A stretch of DNA of 64,000 nucleotides from CAVXZE01 sp964615365. GTDB taxonomy: Bacteria > Myxococcota_A > UBA9160 > UBA6930. Below are positions 7,849 to 15,767 of this stretch, piece after piece. The stretch spans positions 72,297 through 136,296 of the forward strand of contig CAZTOU010000008.1 of NCBI GenBank assembly GCA_964615365.1. Direction: 5' to 3'. The notes below the pieces were generated by a model. That model ran no database searches. It was not told where the DNA came from and saw nothing but the letters and a program-made list of their open reading frames with translations. Every line of letters starts with the position of its first letter. The stretch's first letter is position 1. A program made the position numbers and the translations under genes.

Positions 7849-8421
7849 CTAAACGGCTCGATCGTCGCTCAGGCGCATGCGGAGGTCGATCCGCACGCTG
7901 GTGATCACGTCCGACACTCCCTGGTGCTCCTCGCGCAGGACCGGCCCACCGAGGGAGCCCAGCCCGTCCCTCAGCGGCTGGCGACACCACGGGAACAGGG
8001 TGTCGGGGAGTGCCAGCGGATCCCACCAGCGGACCCGGGGCGTCTCGGAACTCGGAGCGATCGTTCCGCCCAGGGGCCGACAGGAATAGACCTTCGCCGT
8101 GTGGGGGAGGAATCCGCTGCGGTGATACTCGCCGATCAGCGGTCCCACCGAGATCTCGATCCCGGTCTCCTCCCGCACCTCGCGCACCAGAGCGGTCTCC
8201 TCGTCTTCACCGGGCTCGAGATTGCCTCCGGGGAGCTCCCAGCCCCGCGGCTCCACGCGCACCGCCAGGAGAACTCCCGCCTCGGAGAGGACGACGCCCT
8301 GGACGATGAGGACGGGTGCGCGCGACGACGAAAATCTCCGTGAGATCGCCCAGGCGCCGGTACTCACGTAGTCGGGGAGCACCCGCGCGAGACGCCCGGC
8401 CAGGTTTGCCACCCGCCTCAA
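7849..8421 (-). CDS. NUDIX hydrolase
   Basis: About 190 aa. The full NUDIX box (G-x5-E-x7-R-E-V-R-E-E-T-G-I) is present, preceded by W-E-L-P-G-G-N-L. Such enzymes hydrolyse nucleoside diphosphates linked to another moiety; the substrate cannot be read from the sequence. The start is uncertain: TTG 8421 overlaps the hisG stop (TTGA) and GTG 8412 is an alternative. It is the last gene of the hisI-hisG unit. The C-terminal 30 residues after the domain are unremarkable. It converges with the CVNH gene, with 31 bases between the stops. Confidence 0.8.
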   Translation of the reverse strand: MRRVANLAGRLARVLPDYVSTGAWAISRRFSSSRAPVLIVQGVVLSEAGVLLAVRVEPRGWELPGGNLEPGEDEETALVREVREETGIEISVGPLIGEYHRSGFLPHTAKVYSCRPLGGTIAPSSETPRVRWWDPLALPDTLFPWCRQPLRDGLGSLGGPVLREEHQGVSDVITSVRIDLRMRLSDDRAV

Positions 8422-9305
8422 CCCACGATCTTGTTGAGGGGGTACTCGACGATTGCCTGGGCGCCGAGATCGACGAGCTCGGGAACCAGCTCCCGAACCA
8501 CCGATTCCGCGACCACCGTGTTCAGCGCCACCCAGGACTCGTCGGAGAGAGCGGAGATGGTCGGCTTCCCCAGCGCCGGGAGCACCTCGAGCAGGCGGTC
8601 CAGCTTGCGCTTGGGCACGTTCATCATCAGCCCGACGCGACCGGCAGCCTGGATCGCACCCATCAGCATCAGCAGCATCCGCTCCAGCTTTCGCCGCTTC
8701 CAGGGGTCCGCGTGGGCGTCGCGATTGGCGATCAGTCGAGGCGTGCTCTCCAGCACGGTATCGATGACGCGCAGGCGGTTGGCGCGGATGCTCGAGCCGG
8801 TCTCGGAGACGTCGACGATGGCGTCGGCGAGAAGCGGGGGCTTCACCTCGGTGGCGCCGAAGGAGAACTCGATCTCCGCCTTGACTCCGTGCTGTTTGAG
8901 ATATCGCCGAGTCAGCCCGACCGCCTCGGTGGCGATCCGCAGCCCCTGCAGATCGGTCACCTTCCTCAGCCTCGAGTCGTCTTTGACGGCGAGCAGCCAG
9001 CGCACCGGTCGGTAATTCGGCCACGGCGCCTTCAGGTCGGCCAGCTCCTTCACCTTGGCCTGGGTCTCCATCACCCAGTCGACGCCGGTGATTCCCGCGT
9101 CGAGCACCCCTTGCTCCACGTAGCGGGCCATCTCCTGGGCGCGGATCAGGACGCACTCGATCTCCGGATCGTCGATCCCCGGGTAGTAGGAGCGCGAGGC
9201 GAAGCTCAGGTTGTAGCCCGCCCTCTCGAAGAGCATCGCGGTCGTCTCCTGCAGGCTTCCCTTGGGAAGTCCGAACCGCAGAACGTTCTTGGTCTTCCGA
9301 CTCAT
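8418..9305 (-). CDS. hisG: ATP phosphoribosyltransferase HisG (long form)
   Basis: First enzyme of histidine synthesis: ATP + PRPP to phosphoribosyl-ATP. 295 aa, the long form with a C-terminal regulatory ACT-like domain, so no HisZ partner is needed. Visible motifs are L-P-K-G-S-L near the N-terminus, D-A-G-I-T-G-x-D, the substrate-binding segment V-D-V-S-E-T-G-S-S-I-R, and the regulatory-domain end L-V-D-L-G-A-Q-A-I-V-E-Y-P-L-N-K-I. The ATG overlaps the hisI stop (ATGA), so the two are coupled. Confidence 0.95.
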   Translation of the reverse strand: MSRKTKNVLRFGLPKGSLQETTAMLFERAGYNLSFASRSYYPGIDDPEIECVLIRAQEMARYVEQGVLDAGITGVDWVMETQAKVKELADLKAPWPNYRPVRWLLAVKDDSRLRKVTDLQGLRIATEAVGLTRRYLKQHGVKAEIEFSFGATEVKPPLLADAIVDVSETGSSIRANRLRVIDTVLESTPRLIANRDAHADPWKRRKLERMLLMLMGAIQAAGRVGLMMNVPKRKLDRLLEVLPALGKPTISALSDESWVALNTVVAESVVRELVPELVDLGAQAIVEYPLNKIVG

Positions 9306-9688
9306 TCCTTGTACACATCCTTGGGATCGAAGACCTGGACGCCCACGTCCTTCCAGGCGTCACCCTCTCGTTTCCGGTAGAAGCAGCTCCGCCTTCCGGT
9401 GTGACAGGCTGCGCCCCCGCGCTGCTCCACCTTGAGCAGCAGTGCGTCTCCGTCGCAGTCGAGGAGCATCTCCTTCACCCGCTGCGTGTTCCCGCTCGAC
9501 TCGCCCTTGTGCCAGAGCTCCCTTCGCGAGGTGCTGTAGTAGACCGCCTCGCCGAGTTCGAGGGTCCGGAGATAGGCTTCCTGGCTCATGTAGGCCACCA
9601 TCAGGATCTCGCCGGTGGCGTGGTCCTGCGCGATCGCGGTGATGAGACCGCCGCGCTTTTCGAAGTCAGGTGCGTCCGAGGTGCCCAT
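9302..9688 (-). CDS. hisI: Phosphoribosyl-AMP cyclohydrolase HisI
   Basis: 128 aa, the cyclohydrolase alone without the HisE pyrophosphatase domain. It opens the adenine ring of phosphoribosyl-AMP, step three of histidine synthesis. Conserved features: V-A-Y-M-S, T-S-R-x-x-L-W-x-K-G-E-S-S-G, the metal-binding D-C-D-G-D-A, and C-H-T-G-R-R-S-C-F-Y-R. It leads the hisI-hisG-NUDIX unit; other his genes are not in the window. No leader peptide rich in His codons was seen upstream. Confidence 0.95.
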   Translation of the reverse strand: MGTSDAPDFEKRGGLITAIAQDHATGEILMVAYMSQEAYLRTLELGEAVYYSTSRRELWHKGESSGNTQRVKEMLLDCDGDALLLKVEQRGGAACHTGRRSCFYRKREGDAWKDVGVQVFDPKDVYKE

Positions 9689-9761
9689 GGGGCGGCGAAT
9701 CTAACTCGAATCCTTCACGAGTGCTCGACTGCGGCCGCCCGGCGCGCGGAAGCAGTCCCGG

Positions 9762-12386
9762 TCAGCGCGCCCCCAGAGCCGCCGCCAGTCGATCCCGGAG
9801 ACCCACCAGATCCTCGAAGGCCTCTCCGCGGACGTAGCGGCGCTCCCGGTCCTTCTCGCCGGTCTGGACCTCCAGAATCCCTCGCCAGGCCAGGAGATCG
9901 AGGACATTGCGGAAGGTCACGGGATTCCAGCCCTCGGTCCGCCGGATGTCGCCCAGCAGGTGGGCCCTTCCGAACTGCTCCTCGGCGGACTTCTCCAGCT
10001 GCTTCGAGGTGCGGGGCTCCTCGATCTCGAGGATGGCGGAGCATGCGGCGAAGTAGGCCTCGATCAAGCTCCGGGTCTGCTCCGCCAGGAAGGCGAGGTA
10101 TCCCCGGTCCTTCTCCGTCACCCGAAAGTGTCCATCCACCTGCTCCACCACGCCCATGCGTTCGAAGTAGTCGAGAAAGGCTTCGAGCTGGAGCCCGAGC
10201 ACGGTGCCCTTGGGAACGAAGAACTCCCGATAGAGGAGATCGAGCCAGAAGCTCAGGTCCTCGCGGAGGACGTTCTGGGTGGCGCCCGACTGGAGCCGAC
10301 GGGCGAGCAGGCTCGGTGCCACCAGGAAGTGGAAGAGCACGTTGCGGTACACGTCGAGGACCCGTCGGCGCGACTCGTCGTAGTAGAGGATCTCCCCCCT
10401 CGGATCCTGCTCGGACTTGATCAGGCCGGCCCGGAGCAGGAAGGCGATCGACTCGTTGAACTCGCCCTCGTCCCGGACCAGCGCCGGCGTCATTCGCACG
10501 TCCTGGAGGCGGAGCAGATCCGTCACCTCACGCATGCGCCGGGTGAGCTCGCTGCGGAACATGCCGCGGCGCGGCTCGCCGAGCAGGGCGGTGGCGGCGA
10601 CGGAGGTCGCGGTGGCCACCATGGCCCAGTTGATGCGTTCGACGATCTCGTTGCCCAGGGCCTCGGTGAGCGCGCGCTTGCCGGCAGCCGCGCTGGGAGT
10701 CTCGTCGGACAGGAAGAGCTCACGGTGCCCCGCGAGAGCCTGTGCCAGGGAGATCGGCTCGCCGAAATTCACGAATACGCTGCCAAAGCGGCGCTCGAGG
10801 TACTTTCGCGCCCGGATCAGTCCGAGCATGCTCTCCTTCTGCCGGGCACCGCCCTCGAGCTCCTCCACCATCGAGCTCTCCTCGACCAGTCGCTCGTAGG
10901 TGATGGCGGTGGGGACGAAGACGAGATCCCGGCGTCCGGTGGCAATGAACGCCTCGATGCACCAGGAGAGCATTCCCATCCGCGGAGCCAGGCTCTTTCC
11001 GGTGCGGGAACGCCCCCCCTCGATGAAGAACTCCTGGGTGAATCCCTCCCGGACCAGATATCCCACGTAGCGGCGGAAGACCTCCTTGTAGAGCGGGTCC
11101 TCGAAGGAGCGGCGCAGGAAGAAGGCCCCCGCCCGCCGAAAGATGAAGCCGAAGGGACCGAACCCCATGTTGTCCCGCGCCGCGATGTGGGGCGGCACGA
11201 TGTGGTTGGCGTAGAACAGCCAGGAGAGGATCAGGAAGTCGAAGTAGGAGCGGTGGCTCGGCACCAGCACCACCGGTTGCCGCTTCGCGTAGTCGGCCAC
11301 CTTCTCCACTCCGGTGGCCTCGATGGAAACGAACATCTTCTTGAAGATGAAGGTGACCACGACGTTGAGCAGCGCCAGGAAGGTGGAGTTCATGTTGGCG
11401 GCGATCTCGCGGAAGATCTTCTCGGCGGCGGCGCGCGCCGCCTCGGGTGTCGTCTTGCGTCTCTCCGCGTGCTCCTCGATGGCCGCCTGCACCCGGGGAT
11501 CTTCCAGCACCGTCTCCTGGACCCTGTGACGCGCCCGCAGCGTCGGCCCCTCGACGAGCCGCTCCTCCCGATACAGGAAGAGCAGGATCGAGCGCCGAAC
11601 CTTGCGCACGATGGCGGACTTGCCCTCCTGGCGACGCTCGTCGATGAAGCCGCCCAGATCGATCGGATCCCCCACCTTGATGGAGAGGCCCCGGTAGGTG
11701 GCCAGGAAGGAGGTGACCTTGGCGAAGTCGGAGGGGCGGGTGGGCGCGCCATAGGCCAGGTTCAGGAAGCGGCTCTCGGCGCGCGGCCCTTTTCGCCAGA
11801 ACAGACCCAGCGGCACCAGGTGGACCGGCTTGTCTTCGGTCCACACCGACTCGACGATCTCGCCGAGCAGATCGAGCTCGCGACGTCCCTGCTCGACGGC
11901 CGCCTTGCGGCCGAGGAACCGGCCCCTGCGCCGCGCGGTGCGCAGAAAGAGGAACGCCGATTCACCGGACAGCGCAACCTCCCGGACCTTCCGCTTGGCC
12001 CGCTCCAGGTCGAGCTCGCGGCGCGCCTTGCGGGACCTGCGCCAGCGCCGGGCCCAGACGCGTATCGCGGGGAGGAGCGGCTGGTAGTAGTAGAAGCTCA
12101 GCCCGTTGGCGAAGGCGGAGAGCCGGATGCTCTCGCGAGCGAAGAGCGCATTGAACAGGAAGTAGTCGAGCCGGCTCGCGTACCGCATCACGTAGAAGAC
12201 GGAGCCCCGCGACTCCAGCTCCTGGATCCGCTGCGCGGTTCGGGCGTCCAGATCGAAGTGGCGGAAGTAGCGCTTGGCAAACCAGCCGAAGAACAGGTTG
12301 AAGCGCGAAGTCATCGCCGAGCGCGGGTCGGCAACCTCGGCGCTGGCTACGCGGACGGAGTCGGAGGGCGTCGCGTCGCCGGACAT
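9762..12386 (-). CDS. plsB: Glycerol-3-phosphate 1-O-acyltransferase PlsB
   Basis: 874 aa, a little longer than the E. coli enzyme (about 807). It acylates sn-glycerol-3-phosphate at the inner membrane, starting phospholipid synthesis. The acyltransferase block is clear: S-H-R-S-Y-x-D-F (HX4D, around residues 376-381), then F-I-E-G-G-R-S-R-T-G-K, and P-x-x-I-x-Y-E-R. N- and C-terminal helical extensions match PlsB rather than PlsC. The ATG at 12386 has GGAG five bases upstream; an in-frame TTG at 12425 lies in a hairpin and is unlikely. Transcribed with, or just after, the dehydrogenase gene. Confidence 0.92.
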   Translation of the reverse strand: MSGDATPSDSVRVASAEVADPRSAMTSRFNLFFGWFAKRYFRHFDLDARTAQRIQELESRGSVFYVMRYASRLDYFLFNALFARESIRLSAFANGLSFYYYQPLLPAIRVWARRWRRSRKARRELDLERAKRKVREVALSGESAFLFLRTARRRGRFLGRKAAVEQGRRELDLLGEIVESVWTEDKPVHLVPLGLFWRKGPRAESRFLNLAYGAPTRPSDFAKVTSFLATYRGLSIKVGDPIDLGGFIDERRQEGKSAIVRKVRRSILLFLYREERLVEGPTLRARHRVQETVLEDPRVQAAIEEHAERRKTTPEAARAAAEKIFREIAANMNSTFLALLNVVVTFIFKKMFVSIEATGVEKVADYAKRQPVVLVPSHRSYFDFLILSWLFYANHIVPPHIAARDNMGFGPFGFIFRRAGAFFLRRSFEDPLYKEVFRRYVGYLVREGFTQEFFIEGGRSRTGKSLAPRMGMLSWCIEAFIATGRRDLVFVPTAITYERLVEESSMVEELEGGARQKESMLGLIRARKYLERRFGSVFVNFGEPISLAQALAGHRELFLSDETPSAAAGKRALTEALGNEIVERINWAMVATATSVAATALLGEPRRGMFRSELTRRMREVTDLLRLQDVRMTPALVRDEGEFNESIAFLLRAGLIKSEQDPRGEILYYDESRRRVLDVYRNVLFHFLVAPSLLARRLQSGATQNVLREDLSFWLDLLYREFFVPKGTVLGLQLEAFLDYFERMGVVEQVDGHFRVTEKDRGYLAFLAEQTRSLIEAYFAACSAILEIEEPRTSKQLEKSAEEQFGRAHLLGDIRRTEGWNPVTFRNVLDLLAWRGILEVQTGEKDRERRYVRGEAFEDLVGLRDRLAAALGAR

Positions 12387-12424
12387 CTCGTCTCCACAGG
12401 TACCACGGAGGCGAAACCCGGGCA

Positions 12425-12457
12425 ACGGAGACGGCGGAAGAAGCCCGCCGTCTCCGT
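12425..12457 (-). terminator. Strong hairpin between dehydrogenase and plsB
   Basis: Perfect 13-bp inverted repeat (arms 12425-12437 and 12445-12457) with a 7-base loop, 12 bases beyond the dehydrogenase stop on the minus strand. The T tract behind it is weak (TGCCCGGGTTT), so termination may be partial or need Rho. Confidence 0.5.
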
Positions 12458-12469
12458 GCGGTCAGCAGG

Positions 12470-13327
12470 TCACTCGGGCAGGAGGATCCCGCTCATCTTC
12501 TCGGCGACCTCCTGGGGCGTCCAGAGACCGCCGTCGTCGGTCTTGGTGATGCCGGTCGCGGTCACCACCTTCATTTCGGCGATGCGGCCTCCGCCCACGA
12601 AGAAGGTCTTGTTGGTCATGTCCTTGGCGAGATCGCTGGCGAGGAACGTGACCAGCGGCGTGACCAGGCCTGGAGCCATCTTCGCCTGGAAGCTCTCGTC
12701 CTGGAAGCCGGGCAGATCCTCGGTCAGACGGCTGAGCGCGACCGGCGCGAGGATGAAGCAGCGAATCCCGTACTTCTGTCCCTCCAGTGCCATGCAGCGG
12801 GTCATCCCTGCGATTCCCGCCTTCGCAGCGCCGTAGTTGCTCTGGCCGAAGTTGCCGTTGAGACCCGAGGTGGAAGAGGTGTTGATGATCACGCCCCCGC
12901 CGCCCCGCTCCTTCATGTGGTTGAAGGCAGCGCGGGACACGCAGTAGGTGCCCTTCAGGTGCACCGAGATCACGACGTCCCACATCTGCTCGTCCAGCTT
13001 GGAGAGGGTCTTGTCGCGAAGAATTCCCGCGTTGTTCACGCAGATGTCGAGCTGACCGTACGTGTCGACGGCGGCCTTCACGATGTTGTTGCCGCCCTCG
13101 ACCGTCGCGACGGAGTCGTAGTTGGCGACGGCCTCGCCGCCCGCGCTCTTGATCTCCTCGACCACGGCGTCGGCCATGGATGTGCCCCCGCCGGTACCGT
13201 CGCGGGCGCCTCCGAGATCGTTCACCACCACCTTGGCGCCTTCCTTCGCCATGGCGAGGGCGTGCTCGCGCCCGAGTCCTCCTCCGGCGCCGGTGATCAC
13301 GACGACCTTACCTTCCAGAAGTCCCAT
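12470..13327 (-). CDS. Short-chain dehydrogenase, 3-hydroxyacyl-CoA dehydrogenase-like
   Basis: 285 aa SDR. The cofactor loop T-G-A-G-G-G-L-G is at residues 13-20 with N-D-L-G-G after beta 2; N-N-A-G is at about 98-101; the catalytic Ser152, Tyr165 and Lys169 (Y-G-A-A-K) are intact. The overall pattern, including N-D-L-G-G-A-R-D-G-T-G, resembles the dehydrogenase part of multifunctional beta-oxidation enzymes (MFE-2 type), so a fatty acyl-CoA role is likely but not proven. ATG at 13327 follows a strong GGAGGAAGGA ribosome site; the open frame upstream is not used. Confidence 0.85.
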   Translation of the reverse strand: MGLLEGKVVVITGAGGGLGREHALAMAKEGAKVVVNDLGGARDGTGGGTSMADAVVEEIKSAGGEAVANYDSVATVEGGNNIVKAAVDTYGQLDICVNNAGILRDKTLSKLDEQMWDVVISVHLKGTYCVSRAAFNHMKERGGGGVIINTSSTSGLNGNFGQSNYGAAKAGIAGMTRCMALEGQKYGIRCFILAPVALSRLTEDLPGFQDESFQAKMAPGLVTPLVTFLASDLAKDMTNKTFFVGGGRIAEMKVVTATGITKTDDGGLWTPQEVAEKMSGILLPE

Positions 13328-13407
13328 TCCTTCCTCCTCCCGATTTCGTTGGAGACAGGCCACCTTAGCCGACGGTTGACTCGCCGATCAAGTCTGCGGC
13401 GGGATGG

Positions 13408-14268
13408 CTATCGGAAGAGGATGGTGCGAAGCCGGGCGAAGGGCCGGAAACCCAGCCGCTCGTAGAGGTTCTCGGCGGCGGTGTTGCCCTCGACCACGGA
13501 GAGCTGGACGTGATCGGCACCCGCGGCGAAGGCGCGCACGCAGAGATCGGAAACCCCGGCCGCCGCCAGTCCGCGCCGGCGATACAGGGGCCAGGTGTAG
13601 ATCCCCTGGAGAAGCCATCCCCGCTCGCACTGGACGTCCGCGTAGCCGACGAAGCGAACCTCCTTCTCGACCTCGGCCACCGTGGCCCGGGGCACCCGAC
13701 CGCGAACCCACCGCCGGAAACCCACGGGGTCCCCGTCGAAGGGATCCGGGCGATTCTCCTCCCGGAGGCTGGCTCGCGCCGCGTCGACCAGGAGCTCCAG
13801 ATCCCGATTTCGCGCCTTCCGGATCCGAACCCCCCGGCCCGCGTCGACCATCCGGGCGTGGCGAGCCTCGAGGACGTAGGCGGTCTCGATCCGGTCCAAC
13901 AGCGAGCATCGTCCCTGGGAGCGGAGCCACTCCCAGAGTGGGGCCACCAGCTCCTCGCTGCTCTTGACCAGGCCGGACCCGACCCCGGCCAGACAGGGGA
14001 AGAACGCCTCCAGGGCCTCGCGTCCGACCGCCGCGTCGAGCGTCATGCTCGGCTGCAGCGCGGCCACCCCGGCCAGTTCGCGGCCCCGGAAGGCCGCCAG
14101 CAGCTCGGTGCGGCCCTGTCCGCGACTCCCGGGCATCCCGAGCCTCGAGACCAGGTCGATCAGCGGAAGGTTGAGGCGCGGGGCGCAGTCGAGGTAGCGG
14201 AGGGCCTCATCTCGATCGCGAACCCCGAGAGGTCGGACTTTGAGCTCACCAGCCACGGTCCCACCCAT
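13408..14268 (-). CDS. GNAT-family N-acetyltransferase
   Basis: 286 aa. The C-terminal half is a GNAT fold: Q-G-I-Y-T-W-P-L-Y-R-R-R-G-L-A-A-A (acetyl-CoA pyrophosphate loop, R-R-x-G-L-A) and V-V-E-G-N-T-A-A-E-N-L-Y-E-R-L-G-F at the end. The N-terminal half is a second domain, as in the two-domain GNAT proteins with an N-terminal DUF4081-like part. Substrate unknown. ATG 14268 or GTG 14274 could start it; both lie immediately after the biotin-carrier stop, so the two genes are co-transcribed. Confidence 0.78.
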   Translation of the reverse strand: MGGTVAGELKVRPLGVRDRDEALRYLDCAPRLNLPLIDLVSRLGMPGSRGQGRTELLAAFRGRELAGVAALQPSMTLDAAVGREALEAFFPCLAGVGSGLVKSSEELVAPLWEWLRSQGRCSLLDRIETAYVLEARHARMVDAGRGVRIRKARNRDLELLVDAARASLREENRPDPFDGDPVGFRRWVRGRVPRATVAEVEKEVRFVGYADVQCERGWLLQGIYTWPLYRRRGLAAAGVSDLCVRAFAAGADHVQLSVVEGNTAAENLYERLGFRPFARLRTILFR

Positions 14269-14274
14269 CCCCAC

Positions 14275-14490
14275 TCATTCGATGACGGCGAGAATCGCAC
14301 CCTCTTCGACGATTTCCCCTTCGGCGACGCGAATCTCGGCCAGCATACCGGCAACCGGAGCCTCCGCGGGAATCTCCATCTTCATCGATTCCAGAATCAG
14401 GATGACGTCGCCCTCGGCGAGCACCTCCCCCTCCTGCCTCTCGATCTTCCAGACGGTTCCCGTGACCTGAGCCTCCACCCGGGTGGCCAT
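14275..14490 (-). CDS. Stand-alone biotin carrier protein
   Basis: 71 aa, a single biotinyl/lipoyl attachment domain. The biotinylation motif E-S-M-K-M-E-I-P places the acceptor lysine at residue 37, with the second half A-E-I-R-V-A-E-G-E-I-V closing the sandwich. Such small proteins carry CO2 for multisubunit acyl-CoA carboxylases; no carboxylase subunit lies nearby. Start ATG 14490 follows GGGAGAGAG. It heads the minus-strand unit and is divergent from the SGNH gene. Confidence 0.85.
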   Translation of the reverse strand: MATRVEAQVTGTVWKIERQEGEVLAEGDVILILESMKMEIPAEAPVAGMLAEIRVAEGEIVEEGAILAVIE

Positions 14491-14588
14491 CGCTCTCTCT
14501 CCCGCCCTCGCCAATCCGCACCGCTAGCGCCGCGATATACCACATCTCGCGACCCTGCCGCCGCGCCGGCCGTTCGGAAGGTCCGGAG

Positions 14589-15749
14589 ATGCAGCTACGT
14601 TATACTCGGTTGCGCCGCCACGAGGGTGAGGGGATCGTTCGTCAGCTCGCTGCCAATCTGGGGCTCGCACTCGGCGCCGTCTTGGTGACGCTGATCGGCG
14701 CCGAGTTGGGCGCGCGCCTGTTCGTACCCGCCTGGGCACCGACCCAGGCCGAGCGCAACTTCTGGGCCTACGACCCCGTGCTCGGGTGGGCGCACCAGCC
14801 GGGCCAGCGGGGCCGCTTCTCCCACCGGGACTTCTCCGTCTCGGTCTCCATCAACTCCTACGGCCTGCGCGATCGCGAGTACCCGCTCGAACGCGTACCC
14901 GGCAACCGGCGCATGCTCGTGCTCGGGGACTCGTTCACCTGGGGCTTCGGCGTCGAGCAGGACGAGGCCTTCAGCGAGATCCTGGAACGCCGCCATCCCG
15001 ACTGGGAGATCATCAATGCCGGGGTCAGCGGATACGGCACCGACCAGCAGCTCCTCTGGCTGGAGCGGCGAGGGATCGCCTTCCAGCCCGACGTGGTGCT
15101 GCTGGCCTTCCACGAGGGAGATGTCAAGGACAACAACCTGCAGAGCCGGTACGGCTACCGGAAGTCGGGCTTCGTTCTCGAGGACGATCGGCTCTCACTG
15201 GTGGGCGTACCGGTCGAGCAAGCGTCGGCGAGAGAGCGATTCGATCGCTTCCTGTTCTACAACACCTGGCTGTTTCATCGCCTCAACATCCTCTCGAAGA
15301 CCCTGCGAATCGCCCTTGCCGAGAGGCGCGATGAGAAAGACCCGGAGCCCCCGGCCGGCCGCTCGACCCCCGAGAAGCCCGATCCCACCCGGGACTATCG
15401 GGTCACCACCCGATTGCTCGAGAGACTCCACGCTACAGTGGAGGACGCAGGCGCGAGGCTGGTGGTCATGAGCATCCCGATGGGGGATCCCGATCCGCCG
15501 CTGGTGGAGACGCTCGCGCGAATCGGTGTCCCCCACCTCGACCTCAGAGCGGCCCTTCGGGCCGCCGAGGAACCGATTCGCTTCGAGCACGACATGCACT
15601 GGACGCCCGAGGGCCACCGGGTGGTGGCGAACGCGCTCGAGGCCTTCCTGGTGGAGATCGGCATCTTCGATCGACGGGGCCCCGAGTCCTCGGAGGCGCG
15701 GAGCTCGATGCTCGGCAGCAGCGCCGGGCGGGCACTCCGCTCCGGATAG
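14589..15749 (+). CDS. Membrane-anchored SGNH/GDSL-family hydrolase
   Basis: 386 aa. One membrane helix near residues 22-44 anchors a periplasmic domain. The block I G-D-S-F-T-W-G puts the nucleophile Ser at 115; the last block D-M-H-W-T-P-E-G-H-R supplies the Asp-x-x-His of the catalytic triad. Proteins of this type (AlgJ/AlgX-like) often acetylate or deacetylate exopolysaccharide. It is followed by a lipid-linked-sugar type glycosyltransferase, which supports a surface-glycan role. The substrate is not known. Confidence 0.78.
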   Translation: MQLRYTRLRRHEGEGIVRQLAANLGLALGAVLVTLIGAELGARLFVPAWAPTQAERNFWAYDPVLGWAHQPGQRGRFSHRDFSVSVSINSYGLRDREYPLERVPGNRRMLVLGDSFTWGFGVEQDEAFSEILERRHPDWEIINAGVSGYGTDQQLLWLERRGIAFQPDVVLLAFHEGDVKDNNLQSRYGYRKSGFVLEDDRLSLVGVPVEQASARERFDRFLFYNTWLFHRLNILSKTLRIALAERRDEKDPEPPAGRSTPEKPDPTRDYRVTTRLLERLHATVEDAGARLVVMSIPMGDPDPPLVETLARIGVPHLDLRAALRAAEEPIRFEHDMHWTPEGHRVVANALEAFLVEIGIFDRRGPESSEARSSMLGSSAGRALRSG

Positions 15750-15767
15750 GCGAGGTTCCATCCAGTC

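Noticed and set aside
9960..12836. 958-codon open frame on the plus strand opposite plsB
   Set aside because: Antisense shadow of plsB, which has clear acyltransferase motifs and a ribosome site.
12462..12983. Alternative frame in the dehydrogenase gene
   Set aside because: Shadow; the SDR motifs are all in the other frame.
13360..13400. Promoter-like TTGATC...TAAGGT on the minus strand before the dehydrogenase
   Set aside because: Only three of six bases match in the -10 box.
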